64,000 nucleotides of DNA from an uncultured Paraglaciecola sp. (GTDB taxonomy: Bacteria; Pseudomonadota; Gammaproteobacteria; Enterobacterales; Alteromonadaceae), in the NCBI RefSeq assembly GCF_913058035.1, contig NZ_CAJXPA010000006.1, positions 1-64,000 of the forward strand, given 5' to 3'. The position numbers were made by a program, and so were the translations under genes. Shown here piece by piece: positions 19,789 through 29,791 of this stretch. The notes beneath the pieces were generated by a model. The model was not told the origin of the DNA. It did not search any database and saw nothing but the letters and a program-made list of their open reading frames with translations. Positions within the stretch are counted from its first letter, which is position 1. Each line of letters begins with the position of its first letter.

Positions 19789-21543
19789 ATGACCACCACA
19801 TCTGAAATTACATTTAGAGATTTAAACTTACCTGAAGAACTACTGCAAGCACTAGACAAAGTCGGCTATGAAAAACCTACACCTATTCAAGCAGAATGTA
19901 TTCCACTTATTATTGCAGGACACGATGTATTAGGAACAGCGCAAACAGGTACCGGTAAAACCGCTGCTTTTGCCCTTCCTATGTTAGCCAACATTGATCC
20001 TGATGACAAAAACACCCAATTATTAGTGTTAACCCCTACTAGAGAACTAGCGATTCAGGTTGCAGAAGCCTTTCAGGTTTATGCCAGTTTTTCTAAGAAA
20101 ATTAACGTTTTGCCTATTTATGGTGGTTCATCTTATGATAACCAGATTCGTCAACTAAAACGTGGCACTCAAGTTGTAGTAGGTACACCAGGGCGCGTAA
20201 TAGACCATATTAAAAAAGGTACTCTTAAACTTGATAAATTAAAGTTTTTAGTACTTGATGAAGCTGATGAAATGTTACGCATGGGTTTCATCGATGACGT
20301 TGAATGGATCTTAGGCCATGCTCCAGCAGAACGTCAAACTGCGTTATTTTCAGCGACTATGCCGGATCCTATACGTAAAATAACAAAACGTTATTTAAAT
20401 GACCCTAAATCAGTCAAAATTGAATCTAAAGTGGCAACTGCTAGCACTATACGACAGCGTTACTGCCAAGTAGCTGGACACCACAAATTAGAAGCACTAA
20501 CCCGCATATTAGAGGTGGAAAGCTTTGATGGGGTGATCATTTTCGTGAGAACTAAAACCGCTACTATGGAGTTGGCTGAAAAGCTTTCTGCACGAGGTTA
20601 CGCGGTTGAACCACTTAATGGTGACATTCCACAAAATTCACGAGAACGTACTGTTGACCGTTTGAAGAAAGGCAAAATCGATATTTTAGTTGCTACCGAT
20701 GTAGTAGCTCGAGGACTTGATGTTGAACGTGTTAGTCACGTAATCAACTTTGACGTACCTTACGATACAGAATCGTATGTTCACCGTATCGGTCGAACAG
20801 GACGAGCAGGCCGTGAGGGTGATGCAATATTGTTTATCTCGCATCGTGAAAAACGTATGTTATTTTCTATTGAGCGCGCCACTAGACAAACAATTGCCCC
20901 CATGACTATCCCGTCTATCTCACAATTAAACGAAACGCGTTTGTCTCGTTTCAAAAGCAGTGTGATTGAAGCGATAGGTGATGCTTCAATTGAGACTTTG
21001 ATCCCCATTGTTGAGTCAATTCAAGCTGAAACCGAAGCTGCACCTGAAGTCATTATGGCTGCGTTAGCCAAGATAGCTCAAGGTGACGAACCACTTATCC
21101 TCAAGGATAGTGACCGTCCTGATTTAAATGCTAATCCCCCAAGAAATGACCGCAACGACAGAAATGATCGCGCACCAAGAGACCGTGGTGCACGTCCTGA
21201 ACGTGGTGGCGAACGTGGTGGCGGTGAGCGTGTTAAGCGCGAACGTAAATCTGGTCCGCCTAGTGAAGGTATGCAGCGTTATCGTATCGAAGTGGGTCAC
21301 ACCCATGGTGCTAAGCCAGGTAATATCGTAGGTGCTATCGCCAACGAAGCAGATATTAGCAGTAAAAATATTGGTTCTATTGAAATTTATGATAATTTCA
21401 GCACAGTAGACTTACCTAAAGACATGCCTCAGGCGACACAGGACACGTTACAAAAGACGCGTGTTGCAGGTCGAAGTCTTGGACTACGTGAATGGTCAGA
21501 GCAGCCACCCAAGAAGCGTGGCAATCCAGCAAATCGTGACTAA
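19789..21543 (+). CDS. csdA: DEAD-box RNA helicase CsdA/DeaD
   Basis: An ATP-dependent RNA helicase used in 50S assembly and mRNA turnover, especially in the cold. The 584-residue protein has the Q motif, motif I AQTGTGKT, PTRELAIQ, DEADEML, SATMP, VATDVVARGLD and HRIGRTGRAGR. The C-terminal part has an Arg/Asp/Gly-rich stretch (about residues 440-480: NDRNDR, RGGERGGG) and a DbpA-like RNA-binding fold (YRIEVGHTHGAKPGNIVGAI). The ATG at 19789 follows GGGAA; a GTG nine codons earlier is less likely. Confidence 0.94.
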   Translation: MTTTSEITFRDLNLPEELLQALDKVGYEKPTPIQAECIPLIIAGHDVLGTAQTGTGKTAAFALPMLANIDPDDKNTQLLVLTPTRELAIQVAEAFQVYASFSKKINVLPIYGGSSYDNQIRQLKRGTQVVVGTPGRVIDHIKKGTLKLDKLKFLVLDEADEMLRMGFIDDVEWILGHAPAERQTALFSATMPDPIRKITKRYLNDPKSVKIESKVATASTIRQRYCQVAGHHKLEALTRILEVESFDGVIIFVRTKTATMELAEKLSARGYAVEPLNGDIPQNSRERTVDRLKKGKIDILVATDVVARGLDVERVSHVINFDVPYDTESYVHRIGRTGRAGREGDAILFISHREKRMLFSIERATRQTIAPMTIPSISQLNETRLSRFKSSVIEAIGDASIETLIPIVESIQAETEAAPEVIMAALAKIAQGDEPLILKDSDRPDLNANPPRNDRNDRNDRAPRDRGARPERGGERGGGERVKRERKSGPPSEGMQRYRIEVGHTHGAKPGNIVGAIANEADISSKNIGSIEIYDNFSTVDLPKDMPQATQDTLQKTRVAGRSLGLREWSEQPPKKRGNPANRD

Positions 21544-21562
21544 GTATTAACTTATAATGATA

Positions 21563-21593
21563 AATAAAGGAGCCTAATGGCTCCTTTATTTTT
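21563..21593 (+). terminator. Intrinsic terminator after csdA
   Basis: A perfect 12-bp stem AATAAAGGAGCC/GGCTCCTTTATT (21563-21574 with 21579-21590) with loop TAAT, followed by more T. Confidence 0.9.
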
Positions 21594-21714
21594 GCAAAAA
21601 ATACTAGATCATGGTTTTTTAATAACCTAATGGAATATAAACTTAGTTTTAATTGGTTTGCACTTTTGCCTTGAAAGGGCACACTTGTTGTATTATTCCA
21701 ACAAGTACTGATAA

Positions 21715-23103
21715 ATGAAATATTTCCCAATATTTTTAGATACCACAGATCTAACCTGTTTAGTGGTAGGTGCCGGAGAAGTAGCCGCTCGTAAAGTTGA
21801 ATTACTGTTAAAAACGTCTGCACATATTACCGTCGTAGCACCTTGGGTATGTGATACGGTGCAACGATTTGCTAAGGAAGAAAAAATTCAGCTCATCGTT
21901 AGACCTTATATTGTTTCAGATATGAACGACAAACAAATAGTCTTTGTAGCCACAGATAATAGTGAATTAAACGAACAAATTCATGACCAAGCTCGGAAAC
22001 AAAAGATTTTAGTCAACGTGGTGGATAACACCCCACTTTGCCAATTTATTACTCCATCCATCGTAGACCGTTCTCCCATCATTATTGCTATGAGTAGCGG
22101 TGGCGTAGCGCCAGTATTGCTCAGATATTTAAGACAAAAACTTGAATCGGTTATCCCACAAAAAGTGAGTTTATTAGGGTTATTCTCAGAAAAATTTAGG
22201 GAGTCAGTGAAAAAACGTTTTCAATCAGTCACTGAAAGACGTTATTTTTGGGAGGATGTATTAGATGGCGACATAGCCGAGAATGTGTTGCAAGGCAACG
22301 AAAAAGTCGCTGAACAGAAGTTTTTAGAAAAATTAAATGCACCAGATGCTAGCAAAACGGTGGGCGAAGTATACTTAGTAGGCGCAGGACCCGGCGATCC
22401 AGATTTATTAACATTTAGAGCATTACGTTTGATGCAGAAAGCTGATGTTGTGGTCTATGACCGTTTGGTTTCTCCTCAAATACTCGAGCTAGTAAGGCGT
22501 GATGCCGAAAAAATCTATGTGGGTAAAGCCAAAAGCAACCACACTCTGCCACAAGACGAAATCAACGAATTATTAACCAAACAAGCTTTAGCAGGCAACA
22601 GAGTCGTAAGGCTAAAAGGTGGAGACCCTTTCATTTTTGGTAGGGGTGGTGAAGAACTTGAAACCTTAATCGAGCATGGGATCAGTTTTCAGGTCGTTCC
22701 GGGAATTACCGCAGCAAGTGGAGCGGCCAGTTATGCCGGTATTCCATTAACACACAGAGATCATGCTAAATCAGTAGTTTTTGCCACAGGTCACTTACGA
22801 GACAATAGCATCAACTTAAACTGGCAAGGGTTAGCTCAAGCAGACCAAACCATAGTGTTTTATATGGGATTAACTGGCTTACCCATTATTTGTGAACAGT
22901 TAATTAAACATGGACTGGCTTCTTCTACACCTGTTGCCATGGTGCAATCTGCCACCACAGCACAGCAAAAAGTAGTGATTGGTACTTTAGAAGATATTCA
23001 GCGAAAAGCAGAGGCGGCAAAGATAAAACCACCAGCTTTAATCATCGTGGGGTCGGTAGTGAATTTACATAATAAATTGAATTGGTTTAGACAGGGGAGT
23101 TAG
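21715..23103 (+). CDS. cysG: Siroheme synthase CysG (multifunctional)
   Basis: Makes siroheme, the cofactor of sulfite and nitrite reductases, from uroporphyrinogen III. The N-terminal half (about 1-205) is the precorrin-2 dehydrogenase/ferrochelatase, with GAGEVAARKVELLL and VDNTPLCQFITPSIVDR. The C-terminal half (about 215-460) is the SAM-dependent uroporphyrinogen methyltransferase, with YLVGAGPGDPDLLT, RLKGGDPFIFGRGGEE and VVPGITAASGAASY. The 462-residue length is the normal fused form. No sulfite or nitrite reductase gene is adjacent. Confidence 0.95.
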   Translation: MKYFPIFLDTTDLTCLVVGAGEVAARKVELLLKTSAHITVVAPWVCDTVQRFAKEEKIQLIVRPYIVSDMNDKQIVFVATDNSELNEQIHDQARKQKILVNVVDNTPLCQFITPSIVDRSPIIIAMSSGGVAPVLLRYLRQKLESVIPQKVSLLGLFSEKFRESVKKRFQSVTERRYFWEDVLDGDIAENVLQGNEKVAEQKFLEKLNAPDASKTVGEVYLVGAGPGDPDLLTFRALRLMQKADVVVYDRLVSPQILELVRRDAEKIYVGKAKSNHTLPQDEINELLTKQALAGNRVVRLKGGDPFIFGRGGEELETLIEHGISFQVVPGITAASGAASYAGIPLTHRDHAKSVVFATGHLRDNSINLNWQGLAQADQTIVFYMGLTGLPIICEQLIKHGLASSTPVAMVQSATTAQQKVVIGTLEDIQRKAEAAKIKPPALIIVGSVVNLHNKLNWFRQGS

Positions 23104-23416
23104 ACTTTAGACAAGAAACCATAACAGCCGCTATGTTCTAGTACCAAACATTTGATTCACTATAGTTTTCAAAAATTACAGCAGTTAATTTTTGCAGAAA
23201 ATTCAAAAACAGCCCTAATTTTAATCCTATTGAACGACAACTAGATGCAAATTGTCGTCATTAAGGTTCACAGCAACAAAACAAACGTGAACAGGTTGTG
23301 GACCTAATAAAGTTTGCAAAACTCCGTTGAAATCACAATTGATGGCATCAGTAAATATTAGACAGAATGTTACCAACAAATCACTCACGGAATCTAAAAT
23401 GTATATATTTCAATGC
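23104..23416. other. Gene-free convergent spacer
   Basis: Between the convergent cysG and MaoC-like genes. No reading frame, repeat or clear terminator seen. Confidence 0.4.
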
Positions 23417-23857
23417 TTAATTATTTTTACACTTGAAAAAAGCATTAGATTCTAATGTCATCACTGGCATACCATGTTGATTTACAATCTCATAATTCAC
23501 ACATATTAAACCCACGCCAGGTTTACTCTCAGATAATCGGCAATGACTCACACAACTTTTTACACTTAGAATATACCCTGGATATACAGGTTTTAACCAC
23601 TTGAGATTATTAATACCAGGTGATCCAAGTGAGCCATGTTCTTCTGGTAAATTATCAATCAGCATACGCATAAACATTGAAGCGGTATGCCAACCACTTG
23701 CACATAACCCTCCAAACAATGACTGTTTCGCCGCCTCATCATCTAAATGAAAAAACTGGGGGTCATATTTACTAGCAAATTCTTTTATCTCACTTTCAGT
23801 TACCTTATAAGCACCAAACTGAGATACTTGGCCAGGTTGATAATCTTCAAAATACAT
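23417..23857 (-). CDS. MaoC-like hot-dog dehydratase
   Basis: A 146-residue single hot-dog domain protein of the MaoC/(R)-hydratase family, which hydrates or dehydrates enoyl-CoA-type substrates. The hydratase-like motif is seen in ASKYDPQFFHLDDEAAKQS, followed by LFGGLCASGWHTASM. It stands alone with no fatty-acid or PHA genes nearby, so the substrate is unknown. Confidence 0.85.
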   Translation of the reverse strand: MYFEDYQPGQVSQFGAYKVTESEIKEFASKYDPQFFHLDDEAAKQSLFGGLCASGWHTASMFMRMLIDNLPEEHGSLGSPGINNLKWLKPVYPGYILSVKSCVSHCRLSESKPGVGLICVNYEIVNQHGMPVMTLESNAFFKCKNN

Positions 23858-24283
23858 ACGTTGCCCTATAATTTGATGCGTTAATACTCAATCAATATTT
23901 ATTATCGATACACCTAAAATAAATATCTCAAAACTAGAATTGAATGAAAATTTCAAATATAGTCACTTGATTATGCAAGATCTAAAATATAAACAATCAG
24001 CTATACCCGATTTATTGGTGTCTCAAAACTAATTTATTAACAAATGCAGTTTATAAATCCCAAAATAAAAATTCACTCTTAAAGTTCCAGTTGCTTGCAC
24101 TTACAAAAGTTATTAAGCATGTGGATAGATTCTACTTTTATACAACTGGAATACGTCGTTAAGCTGTGTCTTATGTAAAAGGCAACACACATACAATAGG
24201 CTATTTACCATATTTTGTATGCGTGACTCTATTATGAGTTAAGACTGTAATAGTGATTCAAATCAACACATATTTCGATGGGA
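23858..24283. other. Gene-free stretch
   Basis: 426 bp between the MaoC-like gene and the flotillin gene, both leftward. AT-rich, no reading frame or repeat that I can support. It should hold the MaoC promoter. Confidence 0.4.
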
Positions 24284-26023
24284 TCAGCGAACCTTTTCTG
24301 TCTCTCCATTATCAACTGAATCTGATGCATCCGTTGACTCAGCAGCAGTTTTACTCGCTACAAGGGTAGCTAAAGTATCGCCAGAAACAAGTTCTTCAAG
24401 GGAGCCGCCAAGACCTAACTCGTTTAGCAAAGCAGTGACAACAGGAGCTTGGGCTTTATAACCTAATGCAGCGTTTGTCAGCTGCGACATAGGATCACTG
24501 CCCGACGCCGAGCCTCCCGTTACATTTGAGGTACCAGAAGGCACTCCACCATAACCTTGAAGTATTTTAATACCTTCAATATTTTTAAGAGGTTCAACGG
24601 CTTGAGCAACCACCCGTGGTAATGTTTCAAGTGTGGCGAGTATTCGACGAAGTTCAACTTGTTGTTCACTCAAAGCATTATCAGCTTCATTGAGCATACG
24701 GCGACCTTCAGCATCAACAGCATATTGCCTCTCATCTGCTTCAGCTTTCATTATGATTGCATCCGCATCAGCTCTAGCAACGATCAACTTGGCATCAGCA
24801 TCATCTTGAGCTGCTTTTTTAGTGGCTTCAGCAGCAACAGTGATACCTACGGCTTCACGCTCAGCCACCTTGCGTGCGTCAATAACTTCAATTTGTTTCT
24901 GGCGCTCGGCTTTAGCAACCTCACCGGCGGTGATTACGCCTTCTTCTTTGATCACTCTATCCTGTTCTGCTTCTGCGGCCTTAGCACGCGCAGCAGATTC
25001 TGCTTCTGACTTTTCAGCAATAATAATTTGACGTTCCTGCTCAGCAACTTCAAGGTCACGCTGTTGATTGATTTTCATTTTATCAATCGCTAATTTCTTT
25101 TCAATTTCTGCCGCTTCAATAGTACGACTTTTCTCAATTTCAGCTGCTTCAATAGCACGGTTCTTTCCAATTTCAGCTTCACGCTCTTTCTGCTCTTGCT
25201 CTTCACGCTTAGCAGCTATTAAAGCTTTCTGCTCAGCTTCTTTAACTTGTATTTCCTGCTCTTGGGCAATTTCAGCTTCACGTTTTTGTTGCTCAATGGC
25301 GAGTGAATCTTTTTCAGCTTCAAGGTTACGTTGCTCAATAGCAATGCGATTCTCTTGCTCAACTTCATTAGTACGCTGTTTACGGCCTTCAATAGTCTCT
25401 GCAAGTTTTGCCCGGCCCTGAGCATCAAATGCGTTATTTTCATCGAAATACTCAAGTTTAGTCTGATCAAAACTAGTGAGTGAAACTGACTCAAGCTCAA
25501 GACCGTTTTGTGCCAACTCGTCAGCAATTGCATTTTGCACAGCAAGGATAAAATCAGGTCGATTTTTATGTAACTCATCCATTGACATCGAAGCAGCTGC
25601 TGAGCGAAGTGCGCCAACAAACTTAGATTCCATTAGTTCTTTCACTTTATCAGGATCATCTAAGCGATCACCAAGCGCTTGGGCGGCTTTAGCAATGGAG
25701 TCAGTATCACTAGCTACACGTACATAAAAATCAGCGCCGACATCGACACGCATACAATCTTCTGTGATGAGTGCTTCGCCTTCTCTTTTTTCAACACGAA
25801 TACGCAGGGTACGCATATTGACTCTCATTAGCTCTTGAAAGCCAGGTATCAACATTACGCCACCTGTTGTGATGACTCTTTCACCACCCAATCCAGTTTT
25901 CACTAAAGCCGAGTCCTTGGTCGACTTTTTATACATCCTCGATAATAAAAATCCAACAATGAAAAGTACAAGTAATAAGATACCTGCGGCTATTGCGTAA
26001 CCAATAATGTTACTTAATTCCAT
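24284..26023 (-). CDS. yqiK: Flotillin-family protein YqiK
   Basis: An SPFH/flotillin protein (579 residues) that organises membrane microdomains. One N-terminal membrane segment (about 7-28) is followed by the PHB domain (ALVKTGLGGERVITTGG, RIRVEKREGEAL). A long Glu/Ala/Lys coiled-coil region follows (about 215-440), rich in EIEKSRTIEAAEIEK-type repeats. The C terminus is Ala/Ser-rich, with the typical LPRVVAQAVEPLKNI. It lies downstream of yqiJ, the conserved yqiJK pair. Confidence 0.9.
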   Translation of the reverse strand: MELSNIIGYAIAAGILLLVLFIVGFLLSRMYKKSTKDSALVKTGLGGERVITTGGVMLIPGFQELMRVNMRTLRIRVEKREGEALITEDCMRVDVGADFYVRVASDTDSIAKAAQALGDRLDDPDKVKELMESKFVGALRSAAASMSMDELHKNRPDFILAVQNAIADELAQNGLELESVSLTSFDQTKLEYFDENNAFDAQGRAKLAETIEGRKQRTNEVEQENRIAIEQRNLEAEKDSLAIEQQKREAEIAQEQEIQVKEAEQKALIAAKREEQEQKEREAEIGKNRAIEAAEIEKSRTIEAAEIEKKLAIDKMKINQQRDLEVAEQERQIIIAEKSEAESAARAKAAEAEQDRVIKEEGVITAGEVAKAERQKQIEVIDARKVAEREAVGITVAAEATKKAAQDDADAKLIVARADADAIIMKAEADERQYAVDAEGRRMLNEADNALSEQQVELRRILATLETLPRVVAQAVEPLKNIEGIKILQGYGGVPSGTSNVTGGSASGSDPMSQLTNAALGYKAQAPVVTALLNELGLGGSLEELVSGDTLATLVASKTAAESTDASDSVDNGETEKVR

Positions 26024-26098
26024 TTATAATACCCCGTAGTAGATTGTTTGAATGTGTAAAGTTTTGAACGTTTACAATAAAATTATGCAAAATACGGC

Positions 26099-26719
26099 CT
26101 AGTTTTCATATGGGATAGCGAGCCAAATTGCGCTACCTTTTATTTGTTCAACCAAAATAACTTGGTCGCTCTGATTGAGGACAACACCATCGTCCATCGC
26201 TTGTACTCGAACATTGTGAGAGGTGTGATACTCATCAAGTACCACACCCATGGCAAATTTTGTGAACGTTGCATTACCAATTGTTATCTTGGCAACCCTT
26301 CCTGAAAAAGTGTCAGTACTAACAGCTGTTGTTTCGAATCGAGGAAAGGCTTTGGCAAACGCTTTGCACAGCGCCCCATTTATTATAAAAGACACAATAG
26401 CCACAGGTGCGATGCTTAACCAAATTGGTATTAACCCTGTTATAGAATTAGATATTGCGTTGGCGGCGTATCCGAGTGTTGAGAACAAGCCAAAAAAGAA
26501 TGTTAACCAGATAATCAACGGCACTTTACCCAAACCTAAAAGGCTAAGGTGACCACCGACATCGGTATCTACATCAAAATCAATTAAGCTGTCGAAGGAA
26601 TGACTTAGACTCATACCTATTAGCAATCCCAACACTTCAAAGACAAAAAGTATTACCAAAAAAGAAAGTGCAAAAAAATATGGAGCATTAGCTTCGTGAG
26701 TCAAAAATTCGAATACCAT
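26099..26719 (-). CDS. yqiJ: YqiJ-like inner-membrane protein with OB-type C terminus
   Basis: A 206-residue membrane protein with about three hydrophobic segments (about 13-35, 65-85, 97-115). A soluble C-terminal half follows (SGRVAKITIGNATFTKFAMG onwards), resembling the OB/NfeD-like domain that pairs with flotillins. The family is DUF1449/YqiJ. It starts the two-gene operon with the flotillin 75 bp downstream. By analogy it helps the flotillin assemble in the membrane; its exact activity is unknown. Confidence 0.85.
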   Translation of the reverse strand: MVFEFLTHEANAPYFFALSFLVILFVFEVLGLLIGMSLSHSFDSLIDFDVDTDVGGHLSLLGLGKVPLIIWLTFFFGLFSTLGYAANAISNSITGLIPIWLSIAPVAIVSFIINGALCKAFAKAFPRFETTAVSTDTFSGRVAKITIGNATFTKFAMGVVLDEYHTSHNVRVQAMDDGVVLNQSDQVILVEQIKGSAIWLAIPYEN

Positions 26720-27131
26720 ACTGTGTCCTTACAAGCTTTGATTTAATTATCATAAACGATGCAGATTTTCTATTCAACTTACTCAGTCTTAGGTTATGTA
26801 AGTTGATGTTTATGTCATATAGAACAGAATTAGGGAGTAACATTACGCGCAAGTTACATTAAGTAAATTAACAAAATCCCCCTTAAAAAATAGTTTTAAT
26901 ACAAACCTCCATTCGAGAATGTAAAAACAACATAGCCTGTATAATTAGCAATTGCTCAGCACTTTAATCACTCACGACATTAGGATATTTTCCGCAAATA
27001 TTTTTAATTTTTCATCTGCAAAAAACTTAGCTTTTCTGAAGGCCAAGCTCATGGGTGTAACATTAAATTTAAAACAACCATGCTTTGGTCGCAAGTAACA
27101 CTCGCAACTAACACTCGCAACTACTTTTAAT
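26720..27131. other. Spacer with short tandem repeat and possible gene remnant
   Basis: The promoter of yqiJK should lie at its left end. Near 27090-27125 two imperfect copies of a 13-bp unit AACTAACACTCGC occur just past the fpr stop. A leftward open stretch reading KHGCFKFNVTPMS and KFFADEKLKIFAENI (about 26972-27090) looks protein-like but matches no family I recognise and has no start. Confidence 0.35.
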
Positions 27132-27878
27132 CTACCAATACCGTTCCAAAGATATTTGCCCAGGTGAACGTCTAAGATGTTTAGATAAACCCAACTCAAT
27201 TAGGGTTTGAGTCGCCTCTTCAATCATAGCTGGATTACCACACAACATTACTTGGCTATGGTCTGCATGAATATCCAGACCTACTTGTTGTTGAATAAGT
27301 GATGTTTTAAGTAATAACGGGATACGCCCGTGTAATCTATCAGCCATACTTTCACGGCTTACGATTGGCACAAAGTGGAACTTATCTGGGTATTGTTTAG
27401 ACCAAGTGGCAATCAACTCTTTATAAGCTAGATCATCTTCATAACGAGCGCCGTAGACCAAAACTATATTTTCATAATTATGCCAAACTTGTTCTGTGGC
27501 TAAAATAGACAAAAAAGGTCCCACTCCGGTACCTGTTGCCATTAACCATAAATCACGACTCTTCGGCACTTCGTCAAGGATAAGAAATCCTGTTGCTGGT
27601 GACATGATTTTTAAAGGCTCACCGATTTGTAGCTTGTGTAACTTAGGAGATAAAGAACCATCTTCAACAGGTACAGCAATAATCTCTAACCCATTTTCGT
27701 CAGGTCCGCTGACAAGTGAATAAGGGCGAGATATTATTTTACCATCGTGTTCAATGCCTATCTTGGTAAATTGTCCGGCCTTAAACTGAGGAAACTCAGT
27801 GCAAGAGAACCGTAAACTAAATAAATGGTCATTCCAATCGGTTCTATTCACCACTGTTGTATCTAACCACTGTGCCAT
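27132..27878 (-). CDS. fpr: Ferredoxin/flavodoxin-NADP+ reductase
   Basis: An FAD enzyme moving electrons between NADPH and ferredoxin or flavodoxin. At 248 residues it matches bacterial Fpr. The FAD motif is RPYSLVSGPDENG, the NADP-binding motif is ATGTGVGPFLSIL, CGNPAMIEE follows, and it ends in the characteristic RYW. The ATG at 27878 is 7 nt after GGAGAG; an in-frame TTG four codons earlier falls in the ribosome-binding site and was rejected. It is divergent from the GGDEF gene. Confidence 0.94.
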   Translation of the reverse strand: MAQWLDTTVVNRTDWNDHLFSLRFSCTEFPQFKAGQFTKIGIEHDGKIISRPYSLVSGPDENGLEIIAVPVEDGSLSPKLHKLQIGEPLKIMSPATGFLILDEVPKSRDLWLMATGTGVGPFLSILATEQVWHNYENIVLVYGARYEDDLAYKELIATWSKQYPDKFHFVPIVSRESMADRLHGRIPLLLKTSLIQQQVGLDIHADHSQVMLCGNPAMIEEATQTLIELGLSKHLRRSPGQISLERYW

Positions 27879-27982
27879 GTGACTCTCCAATTTGTAAATT
27901 ATCTAAAATATCATAAGCGAATCTTAACAAAATTGGCTATTATTCCCTCCAATTAAGGATATGCTTGTAGCCGAATTCCAAG

Positions 27983-29170
27983 ATGGAAAAACAACTCTTT
28001 ATTAATTGGATGTTAAATCCTGCTCACAGAATGACATTAACTTATGTGATTTCACTAACAATTATTGCCGCTTTGTCTATCTTTGTGCATTTTACATTGG
28101 ATAAAATAATTATTGAGCAAATTGTATCTGGTAAACTTATTAATGTAAGTGGGCAACAACGGATGTTGTCACAACGCACCGTTTTGTATACAAATGAATA
28201 TATCGCAAGAGGTGTTGTTACCGACAAAAAAAAAGCACTATTTGCCCTCAACAAAATGAACAAAAACTATCATTATCTGCTCAAAGAACATTTTGAAAAA
28301 TTGAAACAAAATCAGGTATCTCCGCTTTCAGAACCTATGTCTGCACTATATTTTTCTGAACCTCATAATATTGCTCGAAAAATGACTGAATTTTCATCAT
28401 TAATCAATCAAATACTAGATCGCCCAAGAAGCTCTATAGATACTCAAAGCAATCTTGAAGGTTCAATCTTTTTATTCATGGCCAAGGAGCAAATACTAAA
28501 TAGTTTCAACATTACGGTGAAACTATATGAAGTAGAGAGTAACCAGCAAATTCATGAATTGCGCACTACCCAGCAACTGTTACTAATTATCATCATACTG
28601 ACCATTCTTATTGAATGTTTATTTTTTATTACCCCACTATCTATTAAATCTAATCGATATTCTAAAAGTTTATATGAGGAAGCCAACCACGATTATTTAA
28701 CGAATTTACTTAATCGCCGCTCTTTTGCAGTTTTAGCCAAGCAGTTCGTTGCTATTAGCAAACGTTATCACTCTGACTTGTCTGTCATAAGTTTTGATAT
28801 AGACCTATTTAAATCCATTAACGATAAATATGGTCACGATCTGGGCGATAAAGTTATTCAAAATGTTGCCGGCACTATCCAAGAAAACTGCCGAGACTCT
28901 GACTCCGTGTTTCGTTTTGGCGGTGAAGAATTTTTGATATTGTTACCTAAGACATCAATGTCAGAAGCAATCAAACTGGCCGAAAAAATTCGTAGCACTA
29001 TTACCAACTCACCCACTTTAGCGGATAAATTGATTATTGAAGTTACTGCTAGTGCAGGGGTATCACAATGGGACAGTGAAGAAAAAAATATAGAAAGTGC
29101 CCTGAAGCGGGCAGATGATGCTTTATACCAAGCAAAGAAACAGGGCCGCGATCGAGTCGTAGCAGGCTAA
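27983..29170 (+). CDS. Diguanylate cyclase with PilJ-type sensory domain
   Basis: A 395-residue membrane GGDEF protein that should make c-di-GMP. A transmembrane segment (about 19-38) leads to a periplasmic region with KLINVSGQQRMLSQRTVLY (51-69), the signature of the PilJ/NarX-type N-terminal domain. A second transmembrane helix (about 198-218) precedes the GGDEF domain. The active site is GGEEF (313-317), and the inhibitory I-site RDSD (304-307) is intact at the standard 5-residue spacing, so product feedback is expected. It is monocistronic and divergent from fpr. Confidence 0.92.
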   Translation: MEKQLFINWMLNPAHRMTLTYVISLTIIAALSIFVHFTLDKIIIEQIVSGKLINVSGQQRMLSQRTVLYTNEYIARGVVTDKKKALFALNKMNKNYHYLLKEHFEKLKQNQVSPLSEPMSALYFSEPHNIARKMTEFSSLINQILDRPRSSIDTQSNLEGSIFLFMAKEQILNSFNITVKLYEVESNQQIHELRTTQQLLLIIIILTILIECLFFITPLSIKSNRYSKSLYEEANHDYLTNLLNRRSFAVLAKQFVAISKRYHSDLSVISFDIDLFKSINDKYGHDLGDKVIQNVAGTIQENCRDSDSVFRFGGEEFLILLPKTSMSEAIKLAEKIRSTITNSPTLADKLIIEVTASAGVSQWDSEEKNIESALKRADDALYQAKKQGRDRVVAG

Positions 29171-29282
29171 CCTGGCTTCTCAGTTAGCCGATCATAAGAT
29201 GTGCCGAGTACCAAAAAAGCTATAACAATTTCAAGTTCCTTTTCATATTCCGTAAACTTACATTACCAGAGCCGTCATATTT

Positions 29283-29791
29283 TCATTTAAAATCAGTGGC
29301 ATCGTTAAGACTGATATTAGCAGACATGTTTTTTGCGTATATATCGCCTGAATAATTATCAATATTTAAGCCACCCACTAGACCTTTTAGATTGATCCCA
29401 CCACAGCGATCATCAATGCAAACGTCACCACGTAAATCTTCGACCACAACATCGCCAGAAAGATCTTCAATTTTCACACGACCTTCAATGTGACTCAAAT
29501 CGATATCACCCGAGCGGTCATTTAAGGTAAGTCCATTACTAATGGCTTCAATTAAGATACCACCACACCTATCATCTATTAACAGGGCCAAAGTAGATGG
29601 CATGCGGATCCACAGGTTAATTACTGCATTGTTGTATTTGTTGTCATTAAATTGAGCAATAAGTCGCACTTTTCAGCTTCTTTTTGAAGGCTAAGAACAT
29701 AATCATCATTCAATTTTTCACCAAACGCCAAAGCAATCCCTTGGCTGAAAAGTCTTACTAACAATACTAAATAAACAATCGTTGATCTTTT
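29283..29791 (-). pseudogene. Broken DUF4097-like beta-repeat protein gene
   Basis: The leftward frame 29283-29669 reads as a beta-helix-like repeat protein with recurring DDRCGGI / NDRSGDI / EDLSGDV units, typical of DUF4097-type surface or periplasmic proteins, but has no proper N terminus. Upstream, in another frame, lies a signal peptide (KRSTIVYLVLLVRLFSQ then GIALA) and LNDDYVLSLQKEAEK. Restoring one A in the AAAA run at about 29669-29672 joins the halves as EAEK-VRLIAQF. The codon where the start should be is TAA (29792-29794), so the start is also lost. Function unknown. Confidence 0.65.

Noticed and set aside
21416-21823. 135-codon minus-strand frame between csdA and cysG
   Set aside because: It runs through the csdA 3' end, its terminator and the cysG start, and resembles no family.
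24659-25727. Several plus-strand Ser/Ala/Cys-rich frames within the flotillin gene
   Set aside because: They are antisense artefacts of the Glu/Ala/Lys coiled-coil repeats.
26972-27199. 75-codon minus-strand frame overlapping the end of fpr
   Set aside because: Its first half is fpr in another frame. The second half looks protein-like but has no start or family, so it is mentioned only as a possible remnant.
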